A DNA stretch of 64,000 nucleotides from Synechococcus sp. WH 8016 (GCF_000230675.1 NZ_AGIK01000002.1:62001-126000); one strand, 5' to 3'; counted from the stretch's first letter, positions 53,370 through 63,611 are shown. A program made the numbers and translations. The notes: a model not told the origin generated them from the letters alone.

Positions 53370-54826
53370 AGGGCTTTGAACTTGGCCTGCTGCACCTTGT
53401 GATCAATCAGCAGCTCCGGATAGCCCCTGCGCTCTAAGGCAGGGATTTCCCCACTGATCAAATCCTTGGTGTTCACGTGCCGCAGTTCAGGCACCCATTC
53501 ACGGATGTACTCGCCCTCAGCATCAAATTTTGAAGCCTGCGTGGCTGGATTGAAGATCCGCAAAGGCTTGGGATCCATGCCACTGCTGGCGCTCCATTGC
53601 CAGCCGCCATTGTTGGCAGCCAAATCTCCATCCACCTCAAGCTCCATGAAGGCGCGCTCGCCCCAGCGCCAATCACAGATCAAATCCTTCACAAGGAATG
53701 AAGCCACGATCATGCGGCAACGATTGTGCATCCAGCCGCTTTGATTGAGCTGTCGCATCGCCGCATCGATGATCGGCATCCCCGTTTGTCCTTCCTTCCA
53801 AGCCTCAAACCAGTCGCGGTTGTTTTCCCAAGGGAAACGCCTCCATTGCTCACGGTAAGGACCATCCACCAGTTCAGGGAAATGGAATAGGGCCTGCTGG
53901 TAAAACTCACGCCAGCAGAGTTCCTGTTCCCACACCGTGATCGCCTGCCGCTGCTCATCGCTGCGGGCCATCTCCTTGGCTCCTTGGGCAGCACACCAGG
54001 CCTGTCGTGGACTCACCGTACCCACGCTCAGGCCCGCACTCAGATAAGAGGTGCCAGGAATCCCCGGAAAATTGCGATCGGGTTCATAGGCCAGCAACGC
54101 CCGATCAGCAAACGTGGCCAACTGCCTCGCAGCCGCGGCCTCTCCTGGGCGGCTCGGGCAGAGATCCGTGCCTCGAAAACCATGTTCCGCCTGCAGCTGC
54201 TCCAGCTGCCGCTGACCCTCCGCGCACAAACGGCCGAGAGCCCCCTCACCGCCAAGAAGGTCTTCTAGCGACTCGGCCTCCAAATCGATGAACGCGTTGG
54301 GAGCCTCCGCGGTTCTGGGCTGGCTGCGCTCCACCTGACCGCGCCAATTGCGCAGGAAAGGGCCAAACACCCGGTAAGGATCACCACCACCCGTTTTGAT
54401 CAGATCCGGTGCCAGCAGGAGCTGATCCCAATCCACCAGCACCTTGCGCCCATCGGATTGCAAGGCTTTGGCCACCTGACGGTCACGCTCCCGGGAGTAG
54501 GGCTCCACGTCCCGGCTCCACACCACCGCAGGCGCCTCAAGCAAAGACGCCAACCGCGGCAGCACCTGCACCGGGTCGCCAGCCACCACCAGCAAACGAC
54601 TCCCCACGTCTCGCCAGCGTTGCTGAAGCTCGCGCAGGGTTTCCACCAGGAACCAAAGCCGGGCCGGAGCCATCGGTGGCAAGGACTCAGGCGGGTGAAT
54701 CAGCGCTGGATCCAGCACATACACGCCCGTCACCGCAGGGCTGATCTCCACTGCCGCCTGCAAACCGAGATTGTCGGCCAAGCGCAGGTCGCGGCGATGC
54801 CAAAACAGAACGCGAGACGCTGTCAT
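53348..54826 (-). CDS. phr: Deoxyribodipyrimidine photolyase (CPD photolyase)
   Basis: I start at MTASRVLFWHRRDLRLADN (ATG 54826), giving about 492 residues, the size of a class I photolyase. The N-terminal alpha/beta domain (about 1-140) leads to the FAD domain with RNFPGIPGTSYLSAGLSVGTVSPR, LCWREFYQQALFHFP, GMPIIDAAMRQLNQSGWMHNRCRMIVASFLVKDL, DGDLAANNGGWQWSASSGMDPKPLRIFNP (residues about 330-435). The enzyme repairs UV-made pyrimidine dimers with light. The NUDIX gene upstream overlaps it through ATGA. A cryptochrome function cannot be excluded, but the motif set favours CPD photolyase. Confidence 0.95.
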   Translation of the reverse strand: MTASRVLFWHRRDLRLADNLGLQAAVEISPAVTGVYVLDPALIHPPESLPPMAPARLWFLVETLRELQQRWRDVGSRLLVVAGDPVQVLPRLASLLEAPAVVWSRDVEPYSRERDRQVAKALQSDGRKVLVDWDQLLLAPDLIKTGGGDPYRVFGPFLRNWRGQVERSQPRTAEAPNAFIDLEAESLEDLLGGEGALGRLCAEGQRQLEQLQAEHGFRGTDLCPSRPGEAAAARQLATFADRALLAYEPDRNFPGIPGTSYLSAGLSVGTVSPRQAWCAAQGAKEMARSDEQRQAITVWEQELCWREFYQQALFHFPELVDGPYREQWRRFPWENNRDWFEAWKEGQTGMPIIDAAMRQLNQSGWMHNRCRMIVASFLVKDLICDWRWGERAFMELEVDGDLAANNGGWQWSASSGMDPKPLRIFNPATQASKFDAEGEYIREWVPELRHVNTKDLISGEIPALERRGYPELLIDHKVQQAKFKALYATIRS

Positions 54827-55386
54827 CAGAGACCCAACAGTTGCTTGGCACGGAACCAGGCGGTGACGCTCTTGCCATCCAGCCATTCAGCACCCGACGC
54901 CAGACGGGCATCCAGTTCGGACGGAGGCATCAGGATCACCTCAAGATCTTCATCGTCATCGCCAGCAGGTGGATGCTCCAAGCGCGTAAGCTCCCGCGCC
55001 AAAAAGCAATGAATCACCTCGTCGGAGTAGCCGGGACAAGGCAACATTGGGCCGAGCGAATCCCAACGGGCCGCGCTGTATCCAGCTTCTTCCCCAAGCT
55101 CGCGCTGCATCGATTCCAAAGGATCCTCACCCTCTTCAAGCGTGCCTGCAGGGAATTCAAGGAGACGGGCCTGCACCGCAAAACGGTATTGACGCAAAAT
55201 CACCACCTGGCCGTCAGCGGTGATCGGAACCGCCAATGAAGCCCCGGGGTGGCGAATGATCCCAAAGGTTCCTTCCACCCCCATCGGCAAGCGGATGCGA
55301 TGGCGCTCAAAACGAATCTTGCGCGCATCCATGGTCTCGAGGGTCTCCAACAACGTGGAGGGCTCAGGCGCGGGCAGCGGGGCCAT
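54826..55386 (-). CDS. NUDIX hydrolase (ADP-ribose pyrophosphatase type)
   Basis: The 186-residue protein carries the NUDIX box GTLEEGEDPLESMQRELGEEAGY (residues about 83-105), matching G-x5-E-x7-R-E-U-x-E-E-x-G-U, the catalytic metal site. The FEFERHRIRLP-like start (KIRFERHRIRLPMGVEG), ILRQYRFAVQARLLEFPAGT and GYSDEVIHCFLARELT suggest the ADP-ribose pyrophosphatase group. It would clear ADP-ribose or a related nucleoside diphosphate. Its stop overlaps the phr start as ATGA, so the two are coupled. folK lies upstream on the same strand. Confidence 0.9.
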   Translation of the reverse strand: MAPLPAPEPSTLLETLETMDARKIRFERHRIRLPMGVEGTFGIIRHPGASLAVPITADGQVVILRQYRFAVQARLLEFPAGTLEEGEDPLESMQRELGEEAGYSAARWDSLGPMLPCPGYSDEVIHCFLARELTRLEHPPAGDDDEDLEVILMPPSELDARLASGAEWLDGKSVTAWFRAKQLLGL

Positions 55387-55463
55387 GCAAAGGGCGCAAT
55401 CGTTAAAACCAGCATGACGGGTTCAGGTTCACAGCCGTGCGCTCAGGCCCTCAGCTCCGCCAA

Positions 55464-56024
55464 TCAGTTCAGCCAAGGCGTTGAAGCCTGCATGGCCTGC
55501 AGCAGGGGCTCCATCACAAAACAACGCAAATGCAAGCGGGGGTGGGGCAGCGTTAAGCGCGCATGATCCAAACGCAACTCGCCCCAAAACAACAAATCGA
55601 GATCCAACGATCGCGGTCCCCAGCGTTCCTCTTGGGAGCGGTTGCGCCCGAACGATCGCTCCACCTGTTGAAGTGCATCCAACAAATGCAACGCAGCGAT
55701 CGAGGCAGGTTTCAGCTCCAGGTCCTTCACCAGCAGAACGGCATTGAGATACGACGGTTGATCGGGCGGTCCACCCACCGGATCGGTCTGCTGCAACGGG
55801 GACCAAGAAAATGTCAGCGCTAAAGAGGCCCTGTTCGAAGCGGTTGTCTCTGGGTTGTTCTCTTCAACCGTCTGCGCCCAACTGCCGACCACACCCTCCA
55901 GCAAGGGCCTTACGGCCTTGAGAGTCTGCAGCGGCGAACCACCAGGGCCGGCCTGATTGGCGCCCAGGGCCACAGCAAGGCTGTGGGTCTGATCAGCGAG
56001 ACTGTTTCTCACAGGTGGAGTCAA
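55464..56024 (-). CDS. folK: 2-amino-4-hydroxy-6-hydroxymethyldihydropteridine diphosphokinase (FolK)
   Basis: FolK transfers pyrophosphate to the pterin alcohol in folate synthesis. The 186-residue protein has [18 protein letters not shown] near the start, [14 protein letters not shown], and the signature [27 protein letters not shown] (residues about 118-144; key Asp in DLDLL). [19 protein letters not shown] is also typical, with HPR near the end. A segment of about 20 residues ([16 protein letters not shown]) before SYLNA looks like an insertion compared with short forms. It is divergent from chlD by about 10 bp. Confidence 0.9.
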   Translation of the reverse strand: MTPPVRNSLADQTHSLAVALGANQAGPGGSPLQTLKAVRPLLEGVVGSWAQTVEENNPETTASNRASLALTFSWSPLQQTDPVGGPPDQPSYLNAVLLVKDLELKPASIAALHLLDALQQVERSFGRNRSQEERWGPRSLDLDLLFWGELRLDHARLTLPHPRLHLRCFVMEPLLQAMQASTPWLN

Positions 56025-56033
56025 GGCGCATCC

Positions 56034-58133
56034 ATGGTTGCAAGCGGGGTGACATCAAACGGAGTCATCAGCACAGCGGCGCTGGATCAAGCCAGCCGCG
56101 CTTTTCCGCTGGCGGCGATCACCGGCCACGGCACACTCAAGCTGGCTCTGCTCCTAGCCGCGGTGGATCCAGGTTTAGGTGGGGTGATCATCGCCGGCGG
56201 CCGTGGAACGGGAAAGTCGGTGCTGGCTCGCGGCTTGCATGCCCTGCTGCCTCCCATCGACGTCGTTGACCTTGAGGCGGCTGGAGAGACCAAGCTGCCC
56301 GGACGCAACCTCGATCCGAACAGTGCCCAGGATTGGGGCGAACGGCAGCCAGATCCACCAACAGCCGTCATCCCAGCCCCATTCATCCAGATTCCCCTTG
56401 GCGTTACGGAAGATCGCCTGGTGGGCTCCGTTGACGTAGCCGCCTCCTTGGCCAGTGGTTCGCCCGTTTTCCAGCCGGGATTGCTGGCGGAAGCACACCG
56501 CGGTGTGCTCTACGTGGATGAGCTGAACCTGCTCGACGACGGGATCATCAATCTTTTGCTGGCTGCCGTTGGCAGCGGTGAAAATCAGGTGGAACGGGAG
56601 GGGCTCAGCCTGAGCCACCCCTGCCGGCCGCTGTTGATTGCCACCTACAACCCTGAAGAAGGGGCCATCCGAGATCACCTGCTGGATCGCTTTGCGATCG
56701 TCTTGTCCGCCAATCAAATCGTGAGCACCGAGCAACGGGTGGAGATCACCAATGCGGTGCTGGCCCACGGTCAGTGCAGCCGAAGCTTCTCAGACCAGTG
56801 GAGCGAAGAAACAGACGCGCTCGCCACCCAGCTGCTCCTGGCGCGGCAATGGCTACCGGATGTGCAGATCAGTAGCGAACAGATCGAATATCTGGTCACC
56901 GAAGCGATTCGAGGAGGTGTGGAAGGGCATCGCTCTGAGCTGTATGCCGTGCGTGCCGCCAAAGCCCATGCCGCCCTCAGCGGGCGCGATCAGGTGGAAG
57001 CCGATGACTTGCAAGTGGCCGTAGCGCTGGTGATCGTCCCACGCGCCTCTCAACTGCCTCCCCCTGAACAACAGATGGAGCCGCCTCCGCCGCAGGAGCA
57101 ACAGCCACCTGACGACCAACAGCCGCCGCCAGAAGGCTCTGGGGAAGAGGACGAGCAGGAGAACGAGGAGCCAGAGGATGAAGACAACAGTGAGCAGGAT
57201 GACGAGGACGACACCCCCGAAGAGCAGGCACCACCGTCGGTGCCAGAAGAATTCATGCTCGACCCAGAAGCCGTGGCGATTGATCCCGATCTGCTGCTGT
57301 TCAACGCTGCCAAGAGCAAAAGCGGCAACAGCGGCAGCCGCTCCGTCGTGCTCAGTGACAGCCGCGGCCGCTATGTGAAACCGATGCTTCCCCGCGGCCC
57401 GGTGCGCCGCATCGCCGTTGACGCCACCTTGCGCGCTGCCGCTCCGTATCAAAAGGCACGCCGAGCGCGGCAGCCTGACCGCGTCGTGATCGTGGAAGAA
57501 TCCGACCTGCGCGCCAAGCTGCTGCAGCGTCAGGCCGGTGCTCTGGTGATCTTTCTGGTGGATGCCAGTGGTTCGATGGCCCTGAACCGCATGCAGAGTG
57601 CCAAAGGGGCCGTGATCCGACTGCTAACCGAGGCCTACGAAAACCGAGATGAGGTGGCGCTGATCCCTTTCCGCGGCGATCAAGCCGAAGTGCTGCTGCC
57701 TCCTACCCGCTCGATTACGGCCGCACGGCGACGCCTGGAATCCATGCCCTGCGGCGGTGGCTCACCGCTCGCCCACGGCCTCACCCAAGCCGCACGGGTG
57801 GGTGCCAACGCCTTAGCGACTGGTGATCTCGGCCAAGTGGTGGTGGTCGCGATCACGGATGGGCGAGGCAACGTTCCCCTCAGCACCTCGCTTGGACAAC
57901 CCGTGCTGGAGGGCGAGGACAAGCCCGACTTAAAGCAAGAAGTCCTGGATGTTGCCACGCGCTATCGCATGCTCGGCCTCAAGCTGCTGGTGATCGACAC
58001 CGAGCGCAAATTCATCGGTAGCGGCATGGGCAAAGATCTTGCCGAAGCTGCCGGAGGGAAATATGTGCAGCTCCCTAAAGCGAGCGATCAGGCGATTGCC
58101 GCCGTCGCCATGGATGCGCTGAACACGGTTTAA
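56034..58133 (+). CDS. chlD: Magnesium chelatase subunit D (ChlD)
   Basis: ChlD is the AAA+ and von Willebrand A subunit of Mg-chelatase, which puts magnesium into protoporphyrin IX, the first step committed to chlorophyll. It has about 699 residues from the ATG at 56034. The AAA+ half has [17 protein letters not shown] (Walker A) and [12 protein letters not shown] (Walker B). A long Pro- then Asp/Glu-rich linker spans about residues 340-410. The VWA half has the MIDAS motif [14 protein letters not shown] near 505 and ITDGRGNVP. The linker binds ChlH/ChlI in the known complex. Length and order are normal. Confidence 0.97.
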   Translation: MVASGVTSNGVISTAALDQASRAFPLAAITGHGTLKLALLLAAVDPGLGGVIIAGGRGTGKSVLARGLHALLPPIDVVDLEAAGETKLPGRNLDPNSAQDWGERQPDPPTAVIPAPFIQIPLGVTEDRLVGSVDVAASLASGSPVFQPGLLAEAHRGVLYVDELNLLDDGIINLLLAAVGSGENQVEREGLSLSHPCRPLLIATYNPEEGAIRDHLLDRFAIVLSANQIVSTEQRVEITNAVLAHGQCSRSFSDQWSEETDALATQLLLARQWLPDVQISSEQIEYLVTEAIRGGVEGHRSELYAVRAAKAHAALSGRDQVEADDLQVAVALVIVPRASQLPPPEQQMEPPPPQEQQPPDDQQPPPEGSGEEDEQENEEPEDEDNSEQDDEDDTPEEQAPPSVPEEFMLDPEAVAIDPDLLLFNAAKSKSGNSGSRSVVLSDSRGRYVKPMLPRGPVRRIAVDATLRAAAPYQKARRARQPDRVVIVEESDLRAKLLQRQAGALVIFLVDASGSMALNRMQSAKGAVIRLLTEAYENRDEVALIPFRGDQAEVLLPPTRSITAARRRLESMPCGGGSPLAHGLTQAARVGANALATGDLGQVVVVAITDGRGNVPLSTSLGQPVLEGEDKPDLKQEVLDVATRYRMLGLKLLVIDTERKFIGSGMGKDLAEAAGGKYVQLPKASDQAIAAVAMDALNTV

Positions 58134-58149
58134 ACCCATGCGGTGCGGT

Positions 58150-59043
58150 TTAAGGCTTGGTGACGTCCGGGGTGCCAGCGGGATAAAGCTCGTGGAAAAA
58201 CTGCCCTAAACCAATCGTGACGCTGCGCACGGCCGCCATGAATTGGGGATCTGCCGTGAGTTTTTCAACGTCACCACCCACTTCATCAAACGTCGCCGTT
58301 AACGATCGAGCATTGCTCACTGTTTGTTTGAGGTCCGTAATCGTTGTTGGATTGTCGAAAGCACTCACCACGTTGTTGATATGACGGCTGGCACTCGCGG
58401 CCTGGGCCGTGGCTTCGTTGAGGTTGGAAATCGTGGGCGCAGCCCTCGCTAAATCAAGGCTGAGTTGATTCGAAAGCTTTTGAATATCCGTCAACGTGGC
58501 ATCAAATTGTTGGGTGGATCCCACCAATTTGGGAACCAGGTCTTCCTTCTTGACCTGTTCCAAAATCTCTTGGAGTGAGTTGGTAATGGTTGCGATGCTG
58601 GGAGCTTCGCTGCCTTGAATTGTCGCGCCCTCACACAGAACACCCTGGCCCTTACAGCGTGCTGATTTAGGCATCGGTGCATCCTTCTTCAGGGGCGGGC
58701 CAAGACTGCTGAGGGCCACCTGAGAATCGCCACCCAACAATGAGGCTGAAGCCACAGTGGCTTGAACAGGAAGGGTTAGCTGGAGATCATCCTCAGAAAT
58801 CTCGATCGACACCCGGACCGCCTGGGGCGTCACCTTGATGTCCGACACATTGCCCACCATGATCCCCCGATAGGTCACAGGGGAGCGAACCGCCAATCCG
58901 CCTGCATCCTCAAAATCGGCCGTCACACTCCAGCTCTTCGAGAAGGCCCGCTCACCTCGTAGCCAAAGCATGGTGCTTGCAAAGGCAACCACAGCGGCAA
59001 TCACTGAAAATCCAACGATCCCCTCACGTACGCTCCTACGCAT
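58150..59043 (-). CDS. MCE/MlaD-type lipid transport protein
   Basis: The 297-residue protein has one N-terminal transmembrane anchor (GIVGFSVIAAVVAFASTMLWL) and an MCE/MlaD domain (GLAVRSPVTYRGIMVGNVSDIKV, residues about 48-71), followed by a long helical tail (about 170-260) like that of other MCE proteins. It is the substrate-binding, membrane-bound part of an ABC transporter moving lipids between inner and outer membrane; in plants and cyanobacteria the TGD2-like relative handles thylakoid/envelope lipids. The ATPase gene lies 3 bp upstream on the same strand. No permease gene is adjacent, so it is presumably elsewhere. Confidence 0.9.
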   Translation of the reverse strand: MRRSVREGIVGFSVIAAVVAFASTMLWLRGERAFSKSWSVTADFEDAGGLAVRSPVTYRGIMVGNVSDIKVTPQAVRVSIEISEDDLQLTLPVQATVASASLLGGDSQVALSSLGPPLKKDAPMPKSARCKGQGVLCEGATIQGSEAPSIATITNSLQEILEQVKKEDLVPKLVGSTQQFDATLTDIQKLSNQLSLDLARAAPTISNLNEATAQAASASRHINNVVSAFDNPTTITDLKQTVSNARSLTATFDEVGGDVEKLTADPQFMAAVRSVTIGLGQFFHELYPAGTPDVTKP

Positions 59044-59046
59044 AAT

Positions 59047-59874
59047 TCAGTGCTCAGCAGGCTGCATCGGTCCGCGCAGGTTACCCGTCCTGAACTGAAC
59101 AACGTAGGGATTATCGGTTGTTCGGTAATCGTCCACGGTTCCGTCCCATTGGAACCGGCCGCCGTACAGCATCACGATGCGCTCCGCCGTGCGTTCGATG
59201 GTGCTGTGCACATGGCTAACCACCAACGAACACCCCTGCGCCACGGTGGTGGTTTTCACAATCAAATCTTCAATCCTCGTTGCTGCCACTGGGTCCAGGC
59301 CCGCTGTGGGCTCGTCGTAGAGCAAGAGAGGCATCGCGGCTTCATCGCGGTCTGGATCGTCGATCAAGGCACGAGCAAAGCTCACGCGCTTCTGCATCCC
59401 TCCGCTGAGCTCCCCGGGATATTGATGGGCTACTTCATACAGACCCACGGCCTCCAAGCAGGCCATGACGCGCTCACGAATCTGGGCCGGACCCATCCGT
59501 CCAAGCCGGTTCAAGAGGAAGCCCACGTTTTCCTCCACCGTTAAGGAGGCCAGCAGTGCTGGGTTCTGGAACACCAGCCGAACATCAGGCGGGCGGCGCT
59601 GATCGAGGCGCAGGTAGGGCTGAGGTTCGCCAAACAACCTCAGTTCACCGGATGTGGGCACTTGCAAACCAGCCAACAAGCGCAAGACCGTGGATTTCCC
59701 TGCTCCTGACGGGCCGACCACCGCGATGCGTTCTCCTGGTTTCATCAACAGATTCACCCCGTCCAGCACCGGGTGGGAACCCCATTGCATCGTGAGATCT
59801 CGCATCTCGACAACGGGTTTGAACGAGGAATCCCGCGCGTTAACCAAAGGGCTGAAGGCTGAACGTTGACTCAT
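59047..59874 (-). CDS. MlaF/TGD3-like ABC transporter ATP-binding protein
   Basis: This 275-residue ATPase has Walker A GPSGAGKSTVLRLLAG (residues about 54-69), Q loop LVFQNPALLASLT, signature LSGGMQKRVSFARAL (about 155-169) and Walker B LLLYDEPTAGLDPVAATR (about 183-200). The LSGGMQKR signature and the adjacent MCE protein mark it as the lipid-transport (MlaF/TGD3) type. A leading 20 residues are Ser-rich and variable. The MCE gene lies 3 bp downstream, so the two form an operon. Divergent from the YvcK-like gene by about 95 bp. Confidence 0.94.
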   Translation of the reverse strand: MSQRSAFSPLVNARDSSFKPVVEMRDLTMQWGSHPVLDGVNLLMKPGERIAVVGPSGAGKSTVLRLLAGLQVPTSGELRLFGEPQPYLRLDQRRPPDVRLVFQNPALLASLTVEENVGFLLNRLGRMGPAQIRERVMACLEAVGLYEVAHQYPGELSGGMQKRVSFARALIDDPDRDEAAMPLLLYDEPTAGLDPVAATRIEDLIVKTTTVAQGCSLVVSHVHSTIERTAERIVMLYGGRFQWDGTVDDYRTTDNPYVVQFRTGNLRGPMQPAEH

Positions 59875-59969
59875 CCTGCCTGGATTGCCGTAAAAGGATG
59901 GTCATCAGGTTCAACTTCCGTACAGTTCACCCATACCGATGGATTTGACGCCATCGCACCTGATTCCTT

Positions 59970-61370
59970 TTGACCAGCCCTCCACGCCGCGGAAATCGTC
60001 AGCGCGTCCGAGCCATGCAGGCGGAGCGGCAGCGCGATCTGATGCTGCGCTCCCGCAGAGCGATGAGCTGGTTGCAACCCGGCCTGGTGGTGAAGCGTTG
60101 GCTGTTCACATCAGGACTTGGATTGGTCTTGGCCCTGTTAGGTGCTGCCGTTTGGGCCGATCTGCAACCGATCTATTGGATGCTCTGGGCGATCCAAGAA
60201 GCCCTTGGCTGGATCACAAGGGTGCTACCGGGAGCGATCACAGGCCCCCTCGTTCTTTTGCTGGGCATTGGCCTACTGCTATGGGGGCAGAGCCAGAGTT
60301 TTGGCTCCATCCAACAGGCCTTAGCGCCGGAAAAAGACACGGTGTTGGTGGATGCACTGCGAGCCAAAAGTCGCCTCAATCGAGGCCCCAGCATCGTGGC
60401 AATTGGTGGTGGGACAGGCTTATCAACCCTGCTGAGTGGGCTGAAGCGCTATAGCAGCCACATCACTGCGATCGTGACCGTTGCCGATGACGGAGGCAGC
60501 AGTGGCGTGCTGCGTCGCGAACTGGGTGTGTTGCCTCCAGGCGACATCCGCAACTGTCTTGCAGCGCTCTCCACCGAAGAGCCCTTGCTCACCCGTCTGT
60601 TCCAATACCGCTTCTCGGCCGGCAGCGGCCTGGAAGGCCATAGCTTTGGCAATCTCTTTCTTTCCGCCCTCAGCGCCATTACGGGGAGCTTGGAAACAGC
60701 GATCACAGCCTCAAGTCGTGTCCTTGCCGTTCAGGGCCAGGTGGTCCCTGCCACCAATGCCGATGTCCGTCTCTGGGCTGAACTAGAGGACGGCACCCGC
60801 ATTGAGGGGGAATCGGCGATCGGCAAGGCTCGTAGTCCAATTGTGCGGATGGGGTGCCTTCCGGAAAAGCCACCAGCGTTGCCCAGAGCCCTGGAAGCCA
60901 TTGCCCATGCCGATTTGATCTTGCTGGGACCAGGAAGTCTCTACACCTCCCTTCTCCCGAATTTGCTCGTGCCTGAACTGGTCACGGCGATTCAACGCAG
61001 CCGCGCGCCCAGGCTTTACATCTGCAACCTGATGACCCAACCAGGAGAAACGGATGGGTTGGATGTGAGTGGTCACCTTCGCGCCATCGAAGCGCAATTG
61101 GCTTCGCTCGGTGTGAGCAAACGCCTGTTCGACTGCGTGCTTGCTCAGGAGCCCATTGGGGAATCTGCCCTGTTGGCTCACTATCGCCAGTTGGGCGCAG
61201 AACCCGTGATCTGCGACAGCAGGCAGCTGCAACAAGAAGGATTTGACGTGATGCAAGCCCCCCTTCAAGGGAACCGTCCCACCGCAACGCTTCGCCACGA
61301 TCCTCGCAGTCTCGCCCTAGCCGTCATGCGTTTTTACAGGCGGCATAAGCGTGACAATCAAAACGCTTAG
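59970..61370 (+). CDS. YvcK/CofD-like protein with N-terminal membrane segments
   Basis: The 466-residue protein starts with TTG at 59970. Two hydrophobic segments (about residues 45-62 and 90-107) precede the YvcK domain, in which GPSIVAIGGGTGLSTLLSGLKR, VTVADDGGSSGVLRRELGVLPPGDIRNCLAAL, GLEGHSFGNLFLSAL and LILLGPGSLYTSLLPNLLVPEL are all typical (about 135-345). In other bacteria YvcK binds UDP-sugars and affects cell-shape and carbon metabolism; the related CofD makes F420. There is no F420 gene here. It ends one base before ndhJ, on the other strand. Confidence 0.9.
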   Translation: MTSPPRRGNRQRVRAMQAERQRDLMLRSRRAMSWLQPGLVVKRWLFTSGLGLVLALLGAAVWADLQPIYWMLWAIQEALGWITRVLPGAITGPLVLLLGIGLLLWGQSQSFGSIQQALAPEKDTVLVDALRAKSRLNRGPSIVAIGGGTGLSTLLSGLKRYSSHITAIVTVADDGGSSGVLRRELGVLPPGDIRNCLAALSTEEPLLTRLFQYRFSAGSGLEGHSFGNLFLSALSAITGSLETAITASSRVLAVQGQVVPATNADVRLWAELEDGTRIEGESAIGKARSPIVRMGCLPEKPPALPRALEAIAHADLILLGPGSLYTSLLPNLLVPELVTAIQRSRAPRLYICNLMTQPGETDGLDVSGHLRAIEAQLASLGVSKRLFDCVLAQEPIGESALLAHYRQLGAEPVICDSRQLQQEGFDVMQAPLQGNRPTATLRHDPRSLALAVMRFYRRHKRDNQNA

Positions 61371-61922
61371 TTAGTAAGCGTCTTGCATCTCGTAGAAGTC
61401 GGGTTGCACGTAATCCTTGCGAAGCGGCCAACCGGTCCAGTCTTCAGGCATCAGTAAACGCTTGGGATGGGGATGGCCCTCGAAATGGATGCCAAACATG
61501 TCAAACGTTTCACGCTCCTGCCAATCCGCCCCACGAAACAGCCCGTAAAGGCTTGGAAGACTCGGTTCTCCTTCCCGAGACAAGAACACCTTCAAACGCA
61601 CTTCACGCAGGGTGTCTCCCTTGCCATCGATGAGCTCAGCCATCGCCACAAAGTGATAGAAGCAGACAAGCCTCTCGCCAGGGCCCTCGTCATATCCGCC
61701 CTGACACTGCAAATAATCAAAGCCATTGCTTTTCAAGGCGGCAGCAATCACTTGCAGAAAGAGAGCCTCAACGCCAATTTGCTCGATCCCGAGATGGTCG
61801 GCGTCTAGGGCCTCATGGTCGAAGCCTTGCTTGTTCAACCATTGGCTCACAGGCCCCGGCTGAGGAGATGCAGCAACAGGGACCTCTGCAGATGACTGCT
61901 TCTCGGGAGAGTTAGGACTCAT
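61371..61922 (-). CDS. ndhJ: NAD(P)H-quinone oxidoreductase subunit J (NdhJ)
   Basis: NdhJ (30-kDa subunit type) is part of the membrane-arm-proximal hydrophilic module of cyanobacterial NDH-1, which runs cyclic electron flow and respiration from ferredoxin. The 183-residue protein has [56 protein letters not shown] (key residues [10 protein letters not shown], residues about 130-170). Its ATG overlaps the ndhK stop (ATGA). It is the last gene of the ndhC-ndhK-ndhJ operon. Confidence 0.97.
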   Translation of the reverse strand: MSPNSPEKQSSAEVPVAASPQPGPVSQWLNKQGFDHEALDADHLGIEQIGVEALFLQVIAAALKSNGFDYLQCQGGYDEGPGERLVCFYHFVAMAELIDGKGDTLREVRLKVFLSREGEPSLPSLYGLFRGADWQERETFDMFGIHFEGHPHPKRLLMPEDWTGWPLRKDYVQPDFYEMQDAY

Positions 61923-62698
61923 GAAGACGTACCGGAGGAGACGGGCTCAGCGGATTCAGTTTGCTCTGGAGCAGCCATCGGTACGCCTGTTCCAGCGGCC
62001 AGGGCTGCCACCTGCGTCTCAGCGCGCAAGTAAGAACCATTCACGATCGGCTCAACCGGAACCATCGCGTGATCCACAGTGCAATAGCGGTGGGTTTGTT
62101 TGAGCTGGCGGCGATCACTGATCGACTCATTTCCAACTTTTTTGCGCAGCTTGATCACCGCATCAAATATTGCTTCCGGGCGTGGCGGACATCCGGGTAA
62201 ATAAAGATCCACCGGGATCAATTTATCGACGCCACGAACAGCGGTGGTGGAGTCAGCGCTGAACATGCCCCCCGTAATCGTGCAAGCTCCCATCGCGATG
62301 ACATATTTCGGTTCCGGCATCTGCTCGTAGAGACGAACCAAGGCGGGACCCATTTTCATCGTGACCGTGCCAGCCACGATCAGAAGATCGGCTTGCCTGG
62401 GCGAGCTGCGAGGAACCAGTCCGAAGCGGTCAAAGTCGAAACGCGAACCGAGTAGAGCAGCAAACTCGATAAAGCAACAAGCCGTTCCGTACAGCAGGGG
62501 CCAAAGGCTGCTGAGACGAGCCCAATTGTGCAAGTCATCGAGGCTCGTCAGGATGACGTTTTCACTGAGGTCATTGGTGACCGTGGGAGACCCGTCTGCA
62601 GCACCACCAACGGGCCCACAACTTGCTTCACGAAGGTCGCGAAGGGACTGAATTGAAGGGCTATCGCCGGTTGAAGTCATGGTGATGGGGTCGGTCAT
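61919..62698 (-). CDS. ndhK: NAD(P)H-quinone oxidoreductase subunit K (NdhK)
   Basis: NdhK (NuoB/PSST type) carries the N2 [4Fe-4S] cluster that hands electrons to plastoquinone. The cluster cysteines are visible in [23 protein letters not shown] and [13 protein letters not shown]. It has about 259 residues from ATG 62698; the N-terminal 45 are variable and the C-terminal tail is longer than in many. It lies 3 bp after ndhC and overlaps ndhJ by 4 bp, the usual ndhC-K-J arrangement. Confidence 0.97.
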   Translation of the reverse strand: MTDPITMTSTGDSPSIQSLRDLREASCGPVGGAADGSPTVTNDLSENVILTSLDDLHNWARLSSLWPLLYGTACCFIEFAALLGSRFDFDRFGLVPRSSPRQADLLIVAGTVTMKMGPALVRLYEQMPEPKYVIAMGACTITGGMFSADSTTAVRGVDKLIPVDLYLPGCPPRPEAIFDAVIKLRKKVGNESISDRRQLKQTHRYCTVDHAMVPVEPIVNGSYLRAETQVAALAAGTGVPMAAPEQTESAEPVSSGTSS

Positions 62699-62701
62699 CA
62701 A

Positions 62702-63064
62702 TCAGCTCCACTCGAGGGCGCCTTTGCGCCATGCATAGGCCAAAGCCACGAGCAGGATGGTAATAAAAACGAGGGCTTCAATGAATGCCAACAATCCCAA
62801 GCGGTGGAATGCCACAGCCCAGGGATAGAGGAAGACCGTCTCGACATCGAAGATGACGAAAACAAGCGCAAACATGTAGTAGCGGATATTGAACTGAATC
62901 CAAGCCCCACCGATCGGCTCCATCCCGGATTCGTAGGTGAGTTCACGCTCTCCGCCCTGGCTGCGTGGAGCCAATAGTTTGTTGGTCACCAGTGCCAAGA
63001 CCGGCACCGCTGCTGCAATCAGCAGGAACCCCAGGAATGCGTCATAACCCGGCAGCACAAACAT
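62702..63064 (-). CDS. ndhC: NAD(P)H-quinone oxidoreductase subunit 3 (NdhC)
   Basis: NdhC is the small NDH-1 membrane subunit (NuoA type) at the junction of the two arms. From the ATG at 63064 ([15 protein letters not shown]) it has 120 residues and three transmembrane helices, with the conserved [46 protein letters not shown] region (about residues 42-87). The frame is open fifteen codons upstream, but that part is not conserved. First gene of the ndhC-K-J operon, divergent from rubA with a 100-bp shared upstream region. Confidence 0.98.
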   Translation of the reverse strand: MFVLPGYDAFLGFLLIAAAVPVLALVTNKLLAPRSQGGERELTYESGMEPIGGAWIQFNIRYYMFALVFVIFDVETVFLYPWAVAFHRLGLLAFIEALVFITILLVALAYAWRKGALEWS

Positions 63065-63164
63065 CGAGGCAGCCCCTTTGTGGAACTCAGTCTGGCATTC
63101 GCAGACCACCTCTGTCGTTCAACGTCCCAACGCCGATAGAGTCTTGTCACCTGGAAGAGGAGCG

Positions 63165-63611
63165 GTGAGCGACGAGATCAGCCCATCAGCGGAAGTTCCC
63201 GCCGAAGTTGACCCCCCTGCAGAGGTGTCAGTGGCGCCTGAAGCCATGGCGACGGAAGACGAGGCTCCTGCCAGCAAGGAGAGCGAAACAACAGACCCAC
63301 GCACGCACCGGTTCGAATGCCGAAGCTGTGGTTACGTCTACGACCCCAATGAAGGGGTTAAAAAGCTCGGGATCGCTGTCGGCACGGCTTTTGAAGATCT
63401 CGACCCGATCGGCTTCCGATGTCCTGTGTGCCGCAGCAGGGTCGGAGCCTTTACCGATATCGGGCCTCGCTCCAAGGCCAGTGGCTTTGAAGAGAACCTT
63501 AATTTCGGTCTTGGAGTTAACCGCCTCACTCCTGGCCAAAAAAATGTTCTGATTTTTGGCGGGCTAGCCCTCGGCTTTGCATTTTTCCTCTCCCTCTATT
63601 CCCTGCGCTGA
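63165..63611 (+). CDS. rubA: Membrane-anchored rubredoxin (RubA)
   Basis: The protein has about 148 residues from the GTG at 63165, which is preceded by GGAAGAGGAG. After an acidic Pro/Ala/Glu linker comes a rubredoxin domain with the iron ligands FECRSCGYVYDPNEG and FRCPVCRSRVGAF (two CxxC pairs), then one C-terminal transmembrane helix (VLIFGGLALGFAFFLSLYSL). RubA is required for photosystem I or II assembly in cyanobacteria. ycf48 follows by about 17 bp, in the order rubA-ycf48 usual in cyanobacteria, where psbEFLJ often follow. It is divergent from ndhC. Confidence 0.96.
   Translation: MSDEISPSAEVPAEVDPPAEVSVAPEAMATEDEAPASKESETTDPRTHRFECRSCGYVYDPNEGVKKLGIAVGTAFEDLDPIGFRCPVCRSRVGAFTDIGPRSKASGFEENLNFGLGVNRLTPGQKNVLIFGGLALGFAFFLSLYSLR

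Noticed and set aside
56853-57452. 199-codon minus-strand frame with a long Leu/Val/Arg-rich segment resembling a membrane protein
   Set aside because: It is the reverse complement of the acidic and proline-rich linker of chlD; the apparent hydrophobicity is an artefact of that composition.
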